64,000 nt of DNA from JBEKYD01 sp049509915 (GTDB taxonomy: Bacteria; Acidobacteriota; Terriglobia; Bryobacterales; Bryobacteraceae). Shown here piece after piece: positions 22,460-30,343 of this stretch; position 1 is the first letter of the stretch; each line of letters starts with the position of its first letter. A program made the translations under genes and the position numbers. The stretch is from NCBI GenBank assembly GCA_049509915.1, contig JBEKZL010000020.1:1-64000 (forward strand), in the 5' to 3' direction. Under the pieces are notes generated by a model. It was not told the DNA's origin. It made no database searches and saw only the letters and a program-made list of their open reading frames with translations.

Positions 22460-23857
22460 ATGAGAACCGGCGGGCGGTGGTTGGCGGTTCTGATTCCGGG
22501 GCTCGTCCTGTACTTCATTCCGGTGCTGGGCCTGAACCCGGTGCAGGCCCATTTGCTGGCGATTTTTGTAGCTACCATCGTGGCGCTGGTGGCGCAGCCG
22601 GTTCCCATGGGCGTGTCGGTGCTGATTGCACTTACCTTGCTCGATTTCACCGGCACGCTCGCGCCGGGCAAGATTTTCTCCGGGTTTTCCAACGTCACGG
22701 TCTGGCTGATTTTCACAGCATTCCTGTTTGCGCGCGCCGTAACCGGCACCGGTTTCGGGGCGCGGGTCGGTTACCTGTTTGTGAGCCGGTTCGGGCGTAG
22801 TTCGCTCTCCCTGGGGTATTCGGTGGCCGCATCCGACCTGGTGCTGGCGCCGTTCGTTCCCTCCGATACAGCCCGCGGCGGCGGCATCGTCTTCCCCATC
22901 GCGCGCAGCATCGCCGCCGAGTTCGGCTCCGAGCCGGGACCGACCGCCGGCCGCATGGGCACGTTTCTGATGCTGTCTTCATTTCACACCACGTACACGG
23001 CGTCTGCGATGTTTCTAACCAGCATGGCGGCCAATCCCCTGATCGCCGACTTTGCGCGCCGGATTGGCCACCTGGAACTCACCTGGGTGCGCTGGTTCTC
23101 CGGTTCCGTGGTGCCGGGTTTTCTGACGCTGGCCATTGTTCCCTGGGTGATTCACAAGCTGTTTCCCCCGGAGATCCGCGACATGGCTCCGGCGCGGGAG
23201 CTGGCGCGGCGGGAACTCGAGAGGATGGGGCCGATGCGCCGCCCTGAAAAGTCTCTGCTGGTGGTGATCGTCGGGGTCATGGCCGGCTGGGTAACCTCTC
23301 CCTGGCACAGTATCCCCAATACGTTCGTGGCGCTGGCCGGGGTGTGCGCGCTGCTGCTTCTGCGGGTGCTCACCTGGGAAGAACTGTTAGGGGAAAAGCG
23401 CGCCTGGGACGCGCTGGTTTGGTTTGCGGCCATGCTCATGATGTCCGACCAGCTCAATGAAACCGGCGTGATCAAAATCTTTTCTGCCCGCCTCTTCAGC
23501 CACCTGGCGGGTTGGCCGTGGATCCTATCGCTGGTAGTGCTGGTGGCCGCCTATAACTACATACACTACGGTTTCGCCAGCATGACCGCCCAAGTAACGG
23601 CGCTTTACCCGGGTTTTCTGGCGGCGGCCCTGGCGGCAGGCGTGCCGCCGCTTCTGGCCGCGCTGCCGCTGGGCTATTTCTCGAGTCTCAATGCCGCTAT
23701 GACGCACTATGGCACCGGTTCCGCGCCGGTATTTTTTGCCGGCGGCTACGTGAAGCAGGCAGCGTGGTGGCGGATCGGCCTCGTGATCTCGCTGGTGAAT
23801 ATGGCGATCTGGATGGGCGTCGGGATGTGGTGGTGGAAGCTGATCGGGCTGTGGTGA
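22460..23857 (+). CDS. DASS-family dicarboxylate/anion:sodium symporter
   Basis: A 465-aa transporter with about twelve membrane helices. It belongs to the SLC13-like group that includes bacterial 2-oxoglutarate/malate translocators: the conserved HTTYTASAMFLTSMAANPL segment resembles the first SNT-type motif and YNYIHYGFASMTAQVTALYP the second half-site. Members import di- or tricarboxylates or sulfate with sodium. Its start lies four bases after mscL, suggesting transcription with it, though there is no functional link that I can see. Confidence 0.88.
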   Translation: MRTGGRWLAVLIPGLVLYFIPVLGLNPVQAHLLAIFVATIVALVAQPVPMGVSVLIALTLLDFTGTLAPGKIFSGFSNVTVWLIFTAFLFARAVTGTGFGARVGYLFVSRFGRSSLSLGYSVAASDLVLAPFVPSDTARGGGIVFPIARSIAAEFGSEPGPTAGRMGTFLMLSSFHTTYTASAMFLTSMAANPLIADFARRIGHLELTWVRWFSGSVVPGFLTLAIVPWVIHKLFPPEIRDMAPARELARRELERMGPMRRPEKSLLVVIVGVMAGWVTSPWHSIPNTFVALAGVCALLLLRVLTWEELLGEKRAWDALVWFAAMLMMSDQLNETGVIKIFSARLFSHLAGWPWILSLVVLVAAYNYIHYGFASMTAQVTALYPGFLAAALAAGVPPLLAALPLGYFSSLNAAMTHYGTGSAPVFFAGGYVKQAAWWRIGLVISLVNMAIWMGVGMWWWKLIGLW

Positions 23858-23890
23858 GGGAGATAGCTTCCCGTCGGGGAAATAGCCGCT

Positions 23891-24841
23891 CTATTCAGCG
23901 GCAACCGCTCCGTTAAGGTCGCGGCTCCGGCTCGTGGCCGTGCGCTCGTAATCGATCGGATCGCCGAAACCGACGTCGTCCACGCCCAGGCCGCGCAGAA
24001 CCGCCGCGGCGGTGAGCCGCCGGTAGGAGTTGAAGGTGATCAGATGAGCCAGCATGCCGCCAAACGTAAAGCGCTCGGGCGGCTGGCACAGTTCGTCGAC
24101 AAAGGTGTCATCCCAGCCGCCGCGCGCGCGCACCGTCGACAACACGCGCTGGAATTCGCAATCGGCTTGCTCGTAACGGGCCAGCATCTCCGCCGGGCTG
24201 AGCCGCCGCTTCATCTCGGGCACCGGGCTCGCGGCGATGGCCGCCGTCCACACTTCCTTTTCGAACACGATGCGGTCGAGCAACTCGCGCAGGCTGCGTT
24301 CCCTCTCGTGCCAGGGCAGCAGTTCCGGTGTAGAGATGGGACAGTCGAGTTGTTCATCGGTAAGCTGGCGTGCGTGCTCCAGCAGTTTACGGGTATGCCA
24401 GGTTTCGTAGCCGGCGAATCGGTCGAACAGATCCATTTCGAGTGCTCCTTTCGAGAGGGAACCGGGGGCGAAGAAATGAACGCCGCTGGCACCTGCCAGC
24501 CGGAAGTGCAACAGGCCCATCCCGCGGTAGAGACTGGGCGACACGCCGAACGCTTTGCGGAACGTGCGCGTGAAAGCTTCGAGTGAGCCGTAGTGAGCGT
24601 CCAGGGCGACGTCGGTGATGGCGTTGCCGGTGTGCCCTAACTGCCACGCCGCCCGCTCCAGCAACAGGCGCCGGCGCATTGCCGCGGGCGTTTCTTCGAG
24701 CATGGCCCGAAATACACGGTGGAACTGGGTCCGGCTCTGAAAGGCGCGCCGCGCCAGCTCGCGCGTCTCGCCGACCGTATCGAGCGATTCCGCCACCACC
24801 TGTCGCAGCCGTTCCGCCTCGCGTTGTCTCTTCACCCTCAA
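23891..24841 (-). CDS. AraC-type HTH fused to a DinB-like domain
   Basis: Residues 5-110 contain two helix-turn-helix segments of AraC type (LARRAFQSRTQFHRVFRAML and ITDVALDAHYGSLEAFTRTF, then FGVSPSLYR). Residues 135-290 resemble a DinB four-helix bundle (FAGYETWHTRKLLEHAR, RSLRELLDRIVFEKEVW, FGGMLAHLITFNSYRR) with three histidines of the metal-site type. The probable start is a TTG at 24841 with AGGA seven bases upstream. The last residues (SRSRDLNGAVAAE) are encoded by a dispersed repeat. The target genes are unknown; the fusion suggests a regulator that binds a thiol or metal ligand. Confidence 0.8.
   Translation of the reverse strand: MRVKRQREAERLRQVVAESLDTVGETRELARRAFQSRTQFHRVFRAMLEETPAAMRRRLLLERAAWQLGHTGNAITDVALDAHYGSLEAFTRTFRKAFGVSPSLYRGMGLLHFRLAGASGVHFFAPGSLSKGALEMDLFDRFAGYETWHTRKLLEHARQLTDEQLDCPISTPELLPWHERERSLRELLDRIVFEKEVWTAAIAASPVPEMKRRLSPAEMLARYEQADCEFQRVLSTVRARGGWDDTFVDELCQPPERFTFGGMLAHLITFNSYRRLTAAAVLRGLGVDDVGFGDPIDYERTATSRSRDLNGAVAAE
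23901..23927 (+). repeat. GCAACCGCTCC...GGTCGCGG repeat copy overlapping the AraC-DinB 3' end
   Basis: This is one of four copies of a short palindrome (others at 25374, 30187, 57649) whose consensus is GCGACCGCTCC then a few bases then GGTCGCGG. Here it lies within the last codons of the regulator gene. Confidence 0.6.
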
Positions 24842-24959
24842 TTGGTTTCCTGGCAGAATCGTATCACCACCAGCGCGAAACGCGCCTGATCTTTCGTCCC
24901 AAAATTTCCGGCCGGATATGGGCGGTAATTCTCAGGCTTAGAGCCCGTGCCGCCTGAGG

Positions 24960-24965
24960 TATCAT
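24960..24965 (+). promoter_or_regulatory. Candidate -10 box (TATCAT) of the cytochrome gene
   Basis: GGTATCAT lies nine bases before the ATG at 24975. The same octamer occurs upstream of the GH95 gene (49401-49408) and thiE (57727-57734), in each case on the coding strand. Confidence 0.3.
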
Positions 24966-24974
24966 GTCACACAT

Positions 24975-25313
24975 ATGCGTACACTGCTGCTTTCGCTGTT
25001 ATGTTTGATTCCGATCTGCGCCGCGCCTCCGCAAGGCGGTGGCGGGCCCAAAAACCTGAAGCTCCTGAAACCCGAAGACCTGCGCGCCGGCATTATGCGC
25101 GTCTATACAGTCTCGCTTGGTGTGCATTGCGATTTCTGCCACGTACAGGATCGCGCCAGCGACGAGAATCCACATAAGAACGTCGCGCGCCACATGATCG
25201 AGATCACCCGCGACATCAATAGCAAGTTCTCGGATGGCAAGGAGCACGTGACCTGCTTCACCTGTCACCGCGGAGCGCAAGAGCCGCTAACGGCGGCGCC
25301 TCCGGCCCAGTAA
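24975..25313 (+). CDS. Small secreted c-type cytochrome, reaction-centre-cytochrome-like
   Basis: The 112-aa protein has a signal peptide (residues 1-17) and two heme-binding motifs, CDFCH near residue 52 and CFTCH near residue 96. The first sits in GVHCDFCHVQDRASDENPHK and the second ends HRGAQEP, the arrangement of the photosynthetic-reaction-centre cytochrome c family. Members of this size in non-phototrophs are periplasmic electron carriers of unknown partner. The gene stands alone. The VPS10-like gene converges on it with 106 bases between the ends. Confidence 0.85.
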   Translation: MRTLLLSLLCLIPICAAPPQGGGGPKNLKLLKPEDLRAGIMRVYTVSLGVHCDFCHVQDRASDENPHKNVARHMIEITRDINSKFSDGKEHVTCFTCHRGAQEPLTAAPPAQ

Positions 25314-25373
25314 TGGCGCCCGTCGATCGATGCGCATGAGCCGCCGCCGAACATACAGATACTCCATTCACCG

Positions 25374-25396
25374 GCGACCGCTCCCTGGGGTTGCGG
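25374..25396 (+). repeat. GCGACCGCTCCCTGGGGTTGCGG repeat copy
   Basis: This copy of the GCGACCGC/GCGGTCGC palindrome is degenerate on its right side. It lies in the gap between two converging genes and could act as a bidirectional terminator stem. Confidence 0.55.
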
Positions 25397-25419
25397 AAGC
25401 AGCGGCTTGGCGCACCGGG

Positions 25420-28308
25420 CTATTTATCGTCGCCGGCAGGCTCGTTGTTTCCGGCCGGTGCGCCGCGAGGATCGGGTTTCACCATAACCGGCTGGGTATA
25501 GGTCTGGCCGTTTACGGTTAGGCGCACGGTATAGGGACCGGGCGGCAAGGCTGCGGTGCCGCGTCCGCCGCCACCTGCGCGTCCGCCGCGTCCGCCTGCG
25601 GTTTCATCTGGAGCGGCTCCCGCCGGATGGCAAGCGTCCACCGCCGGCGGAGCGGCCGCCCCACGTCCGAAGCCGCGGCGTCCGCCCGCGGCACCGAGGG
25701 CAAAGCGATGCATTCCAGCAGCGGCTGAAGGCGGCGTGGCCGGCGGCATCCAAGCGGCCTCCACGTTCAGAGTTTCGGTATTGGGCGGCTGCACCGGCGT
25801 GTCGCTGGCCGCGCAGGCGCGCACCGCTCCTCTGCCATCCACCAGTTCCAGCTTGAGCGGCCGGCTGGCGGCGCTCTTGAGCCAGTAGTAGGCCACTACG
25901 CCAGAGGGTGGATTCTGCAATTGCGGTTCATCGTGCGGCATGGGCGTGCCGTTCATACTGCCGGCACGGAGGAAGTAGGTTACGCCGGGTTGGAACAGGT
26001 GCGCACTGGAGGTAACGATCCGGGTGCCTTGAGCGGCGATTTGCCGCAGAGGCGCCATCTGGTCCAGCACCCAGAAGCCGCGCCCGTGGGTGGCAATATC
26101 CAGGTCGTCGCCATGCACCACGATGTCGCGAACCGAGGTGACCGGCATGTTGTTCTGCAGCGACTGCCAAAGCTCCCCGTCGTTGAAAGAGACATAAACC
26201 CGCAACTCGGTGGCGGCGTAAAGCAGCCCCTTGGTTTGGGGATCTTCTTTTACCGAGTTGACATAGGCGCCTTCGGGAATCCCGCCAACCACGTTCCGCC
26301 ACGTCTTGCCACCATCGTGAGTGCGATAGATATACGGCTTGTTATCGGCGAGGCGATGGCGGTCGACAGACGCGTAGGCGGTTTCGACATCGAAATGGCC
26401 GGCTTCAATCTGAGACACCTTACTCCAGGCGGTCATGGCCGGAGGGGTGACGCCGCTCCAGTTCTTGCCATCGTCGCGGGTGACGTAAATCAGGCCGTCG
26501 TCGGTGCCCGCCCAGACAGTGGCGGCGGCAAGCGGTGAAGGGCCGATGGTATAGACCACACCGAAACGGCTGGTCATGGGCTGGTCGATATCTTTGGCCG
26601 TGGCCGGGTCAAGCGTGGCGGGCACGGCCGGATTCACGCGCGCCAGGTCGGGGCTGATTTTTTGCCAGGTACGGCCGCGGTCGCGCGAGCGCATCACGAA
26701 TTGGTTGGCGTAATAAAGCGCCTCGTCGGCTTGGGAGAAGACCTGGGGCAGCGTCCATGTCTTGCGGTCCGGATCGTCGGGATCGGGCGGAGGCAGTCGC
26801 CCGCCAAGCGGCACGGAAATGTTGAGCGCCTGGTCGCAACGCCCGGCGCCTTCGCCATAGAGAATGTTGCCGTCCTTTGGGTCGGGCAGGACCGTCGCGC
26901 TTTCGCCGGCCAGACAGGTGGGTTCCCAGTTGCGGAAACTGAGCAGCCCCTGGCGGGACCAGGTGCTGACGCCCACGCCGCCGCTATCCTGCTGCGCGCC
27001 GTAGAGCCAGTAGGGGAAGCGATTGTCGGCAGTCACGTGATAAATCTGGGCGGTGGGCTGGTTGTACCAGGAACTCCAGGTTCTGCCGCGGTCGACGCTC
27101 ACCACGGTACCCTGGTCGCTCGACAGCACCATGCGGTTAGGGTCTTTGGGATTGATCCAGAGCTGATGGTAATCGTCGCCGCCGGGCGCGCCTTTGAGAG
27201 GCACAAAGGTCTTGCCGCTATCGGTGGTCAGGTAGGTAGCGGTGTTGATAACGTAAGCGCGGTCGGGGTCGATGGGATCCACGGTGACGGCTTCGAAATA
27301 CCAGCCGCGGCCCCAGAGCCGGCTCTCGTTGTTGACCAGTTTCCAGGTGGCGCCGGCGTCGTTCGAAACGTAGACGCCGCCACTCGGTGTTGTCGCGCCG
27401 GGTCCCGCGCCTCCCCGCAATGGAGGCGCCACGGCGCTGCCGAGGTCGTCAACCACCGCCCATAGGCGATTGGGATTGCCGCGTGCGACCGCGATCCCGA
27501 TTTTGCCCACGAATTCGTCGTGGGGCAATCCGCCCGTCAGTTGCTTCCAGGTGTCGCCGCCGTCGGTGGATTTGAAGAGGCCGCCGCCGGGCATATTGGA
27601 AGGCGCGTAGACCGACCACGGTGGCCGGCGCGTGGCCCACAGGGAAGCGTAGAGCACTCGCGGATTTTTCGGATCGAGGGCTACATCGATGGCGCCGACA
27701 TTGTCGGGATCGTTGGCCTGGAACAGAATTTTCTGCCAGGTGGCGCCGCCATCGGTCGAGCGGTAGAGGCCGCGGTCCGGGTTCGGTTCGTAGACGTGGC
27801 CAAGCACGGCGACGTAGACGCGGTCGGGATTGGCCGGGTCGACCACCACGCGCCCGATATGTTCGGAGGCTTCCAGGCCGATGTGGGTCCAGGTCTTGCC
27901 GGCGTCGGTGGATTTATACATCCCGATGCCGTAGGAGTGCTGGCTGCGGATGTCGGGCTCGCCTGTTCCCACATAGACCACATTGGGCCGCGAAGGGGCC
28001 ACAGCGATGGCGCCGATCGAGCCGATCGGGATGCCCTGGTCGGAGATGGGGGACCAGCTGCGGCCGGCGTTTTCCGTCTTCCACACGCCGCCGCCAACCG
28101 AGCCGGAATAGAAGCTGTCGGATTCGGCCGCGTGGCCGGCGACGGCAAAAGTGCGTCCGCCGCGCATGGGCCCCACATCGCGCCACTCGAGCCCGGCGAG
28201 CAACGCGCTGGGGTAGGGATTCACGGAGGGCATCTGGGCCACTCCCACTCCCGCCACCACGAGACAAAGCGATGCGAAAGGAACCAGCCAACCACGCCGA
28301 CCAACCAT
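25420..28308 (-). CDS. Secreted VPS10/sortilin-like BNR-propeller protein
   Basis: A 962-aa exported protein: signal peptide at residues 1-24, then a beta-propeller with many BNR/Asp-box repeats of the pattern S.D.G.TW (for example KSTDAGKTWTHIG, RSTDGGATWQKI, RTHDGGKTWRNVVGG). Acidobacterial genomes carry many such proteins, described as VPS10 or glycosyl-hydrolase-like, with no proven activity. The last 150 residues change to a Gly/Ala/Arg/Pro-rich linker and a small C-terminal strand domain (PYTVRLTVNGQTYTQPV) resembling a fibronectin-like or sorting module. There is no obvious operon; the dhaK gene is divergent. Confidence 0.8.
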   Translation of the reverse strand: MVGRRGWLVPFASLCLVVAGVGVAQMPSVNPYPSALLAGLEWRDVGPMRGGRTFAVAGHAAESDSFYSGSVGGGVWKTENAGRSWSPISDQGIPIGSIGAIAVAPSRPNVVYVGTGEPDIRSQHSYGIGMYKSTDAGKTWTHIGLEASEHIGRVVVDPANPDRVYVAVLGHVYEPNPDRGLYRSTDGGATWQKILFQANDPDNVGAIDVALDPKNPRVLYASLWATRRPPWSVYAPSNMPGGGLFKSTDGGDTWKQLTGGLPHDEFVGKIGIAVARGNPNRLWAVVDDLGSAVAPPLRGGAGPGATTPSGGVYVSNDAGATWKLVNNESRLWGRGWYFEAVTVDPIDPDRAYVINTATYLTTDSGKTFVPLKGAPGGDDYHQLWINPKDPNRMVLSSDQGTVVSVDRGRTWSSWYNQPTAQIYHVTADNRFPYWLYGAQQDSGGVGVSTWSRQGLLSFRNWEPTCLAGESATVLPDPKDGNILYGEGAGRCDQALNISVPLGGRLPPPDPDDPDRKTWTLPQVFSQADEALYYANQFVMRSRDRGRTWQKISPDLARVNPAVPATLDPATAKDIDQPMTSRFGVVYTIGPSPLAAATVWAGTDDGLIYVTRDDGKNWSGVTPPAMTAWSKVSQIEAGHFDVETAYASVDRHRLADNKPYIYRTHDGGKTWRNVVGGIPEGAYVNSVKEDPQTKGLLYAATELRVYVSFNDGELWQSLQNNMPVTSVRDIVVHGDDLDIATHGRGFWVLDQMAPLRQIAAQGTRIVTSSAHLFQPGVTYFLRAGSMNGTPMPHDEPQLQNPPSGVVAYYWLKSAASRPLKLELVDGRGAVRACAASDTPVQPPNTETLNVEAAWMPPATPPSAAAGMHRFALGAAGGRRGFGRGAAAPPAVDACHPAGAAPDETAGGRGGRAGGGGRGTAALPPGPYTVRLTVNGQTYTQPVMVKPDPRGAPAGNNEPAGDDK

Positions 28309-28484
28309 TCCGATTTGCTCCTATGCGGCCGGGTTTGATAGCCAGCCGAATGGAAACACTGTACCAGAAGCGGCCCGGGCGGCGGGCGCGACCAACATTT
28401 ACGGCGAAAGCCCGGCGCATCACACGGGCATTCGGGGAACCGCCTCGCCACAAGCTTGCTACACTTCCTTTGAGTAGGCTGGAA

Positions 28485-28499
28485 GCCGCGCTTCGCGGC
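28485..28499. repeat. Perfect short hairpin upstream of dhaK
   Basis: GCCGCG-CTT-CGCGGC, flanked by GGAA and ATCC, lies 45 bases before dhaK in the 235-bp gap to the divergent VPS10-like gene. Nothing else was seen in that gap. Confidence 0.4.
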
Positions 28500-28543
28500 A
28501 TCCAAGACGGCCGCTTGATCCGATTCGGAAAGCGACGGCAAAC

Positions 28544-29542
28544 ATGAAGAAAATTCTCAATAGCCCCACCGATTACGTCAACGAAATGCTGGACGGGCTT
28601 TGCGCCGCCCACCCGCAATACTACCGCCGCACCGGCGCCGAGGGGCGGGTTGTGGTAAGTACCGGCGCCCCGATCGGCGGCAAGGTGGGGATTGTGACCG
28701 GCGGCGGTTCCGGTCACCTGCCGGTGTTCACCGGCTACCTGGGAGCGGGCCTGGCTGACGCCTGCGCCATCGGCGATGTTTTTTCCTCTCCCGGCGTGGA
28801 CCTGATGACCGATGCCATTCGCGCCGCCGATGGGGGTGCCGGCGTTCTCCGGCTTTACGGCAACTACGGCGGGGACCGTATGAATTTCGATATGGCCGGT
28901 GAGATGGTGGAAATGGAAGGCATCCGCACCACCACCGTACTGGTGGCCGACGATATCTCAAGCGCCAGGCCCGAGGAACGGCACAAGCGCCGCGGCGTGG
29001 CCGGGCTGGTCCTTTGTTACAAGATGGCTGGAGCCAAGGCCGCCGCCGGCGCCTCGCTGGACGAAGTCACATCCCTGGCGCAAAAGGCCGCGGACAGTTG
29101 CCGCTCGGTGGGGGTTGCGCTGACACCCTGTACGGTGCCTTGCGCCGGGCGGCCGACCTTCACTATCGGTGAAGACGAGATGGAAATCGGCATGGGCATT
29201 CACGGCGAGCCCGGCGTGCGGCGCGGGCCGCTGCGCACGGCCGATGAAATTGTGGCCGAAATGATCGATATGCTATTGGCGGATATGCCACTCGGCGCCG
29301 GCGACCGGGTTGCGGTGTTGGTGAACAGCCTGGGCGCGACGCCGCTCGAGGAGTTGTACATTGCCTATCGATATGTGGCGGCGAAGCTCGCCGGATTGGG
29401 CGTTATCGTGGTTTCGCCGCTGGTCGGCCGATATGCCACTTCGATGGAAATGGCGGGCATGTCGATCACCTTCGCGAAGCTCGACGCCGAACTGGAGGAG
29501 CTGTTGAAGGCGCCATGCGACTGCCCGTTTCTGAAGGTGTGA
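28544..29542 (+). CDS. dhaK: Dihydroxyacetone kinase subunit DhaK
   Basis: DhaK binds dihydroxyacetone or a related ketose covalently and DhaL donates the phosphate. The domain signature is seen in VTGGGSGHLPVF near residue 50, NYGGDRMNFDMA near residue 107 and the active-site histidine in GMGIHGEPG near residue 220. Length 332 is canonical. The next gene, dhaL, begins two bases after the TGA. No dhaM or phosphotransferase gene lies nearby, so the donor for DhaL is either ATP directly or a PTS elsewhere. The setting next to sugar-acid genes suggests a triose or tetrulose from sugar breakdown as substrate, which is an inference. Confidence 0.93.
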   Translation: MKKILNSPTDYVNEMLDGLCAAHPQYYRRTGAEGRVVVSTGAPIGGKVGIVTGGGSGHLPVFTGYLGAGLADACAIGDVFSSPGVDLMTDAIRAADGGAGVLRLYGNYGGDRMNFDMAGEMVEMEGIRTTTVLVADDISSARPEERHKRRGVAGLVLCYKMAGAKAAAGASLDEVTSLAQKAADSCRSVGVALTPCTVPCAGRPTFTIGEDEMEIGMGIHGEPGVRRGPLRTADEIVAEMIDMLLADMPLGAGDRVAVLVNSLGATPLEELYIAYRYVAAKLAGLGVIVVSPLVGRYATSMEMAGMSITFAKLDAELEELLKAPCDCPFLKV

Positions 29543-29543
29543 C

Positions 29544-30167
29544 ATGGCGGGCGCACTCACTACCGAATCTCTGCGCTGGGCCATCGTGAAGCTGAAAGAG
29601 CGGATGGGCGTCTCGGCCGGCGAGTTGAACGAACTCGACGCAGCGCTGGGCGACGGCGACCTGGGAGTGAACCTGATGCGTGCGGCCGACCGGCTGGCGG
29701 AGGGGCTGCCCAACCTTCCCGACGATATCGGCATGGCGCTGCTGGGGTGCGCGCAGGCCTTCACGCGCGTCTCGGCGTCGACTTACGGGACATTGCTGGC
29801 CACCGGCCTCATGTCGGCGGCCAAGGCGGTGAAGGGCAGAAACGAAGTGCCATGGGCGGAGCTTCCGGCTCTGCTCGGTGGCGCCATCCAGGCGATGTCC
29901 GATCGCGGCAAAGGGCAATTGGGCGATAAGACGGTTCTCGACGCGTTAGAGGCCGCACGGCGCGCCACGGTAGGCCTCGACGACCCCGCCGCCATGGCGA
30001 GCGAGGCCGCACGGGCCATCGCCGGCGCGATCGCGCAATTCCGCGACCTTCCATTTCGACAGGGGCGTGCGCGGATCTTTGGCGCCAAGGGGATTGGCCG
30101 CGACGACCCCGGCATGGTGGCGTTGGCACGCATCGTCGACAGCCTAAGTCCGCGCCCGGATGGTTAG
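29544..30167 (+). CDS. dhaL: Dihydroxyacetone kinase subunit DhaL
   Basis: The 207-aa helical barrel binds ADP or ATP and magnesium. The metal-site sequence reads ALGDGDLGVN: the usual GDGDHG histidine is replaced by leucine, while the aspartates are kept. Other conserved parts are ASTYGTLLATGLMSAAKA and QLGDKTVLDALEAARRA. The gene is coupled to dhaK with a one-base gap. The histidine change occurs in some sugar-kinase relatives and may mean a substrate or donor other than the classical ones. Confidence 0.9.
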   Translation: MAGALTTESLRWAIVKLKERMGVSAGELNELDAALGDGDLGVNLMRAADRLAEGLPNLPDDIGMALLGCAQAFTRVSASTYGTLLATGLMSAAKAVKGRNEVPWAELPALLGGAIQAMSDRGKGQLGDKTVLDALEAARRATVGLDDPAAMASEAARAIAGAIAQFRDLPFRQGRARIFGAKGIGRDDPGMVALARIVDSLSPRPDG

Positions 30168-30186
30168 CCGATCACGCTTCAGGCGA

Positions 30187-30212
30187 GGCCACCGCTCCCT
30201 TTAGGTACCGGC
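30187..30212 (+). repeat. Degenerate copy of the GCGACCGCTCCC repeat
   Basis: GGCCACCGCTCCCTTTAGGT resembles the other copies at 23901, 25374 and 57649. It lies just after dhaL, before a small stem GTCCGA/TCGGAC at 30227-30245. Confidence 0.4.
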
Positions 30213-30343
30213 TTCCATTTGCAAACGTCCGAGGCATTTTCGGACTGTGTTCGGGCATATCCCCGCGGGACGCCTGTGGACTAAGCGGAGGCGGAAGTCT
30301 AGAATGGGAATTCCGCAGGAATCGGGAACCCAGGAGGACCGGG

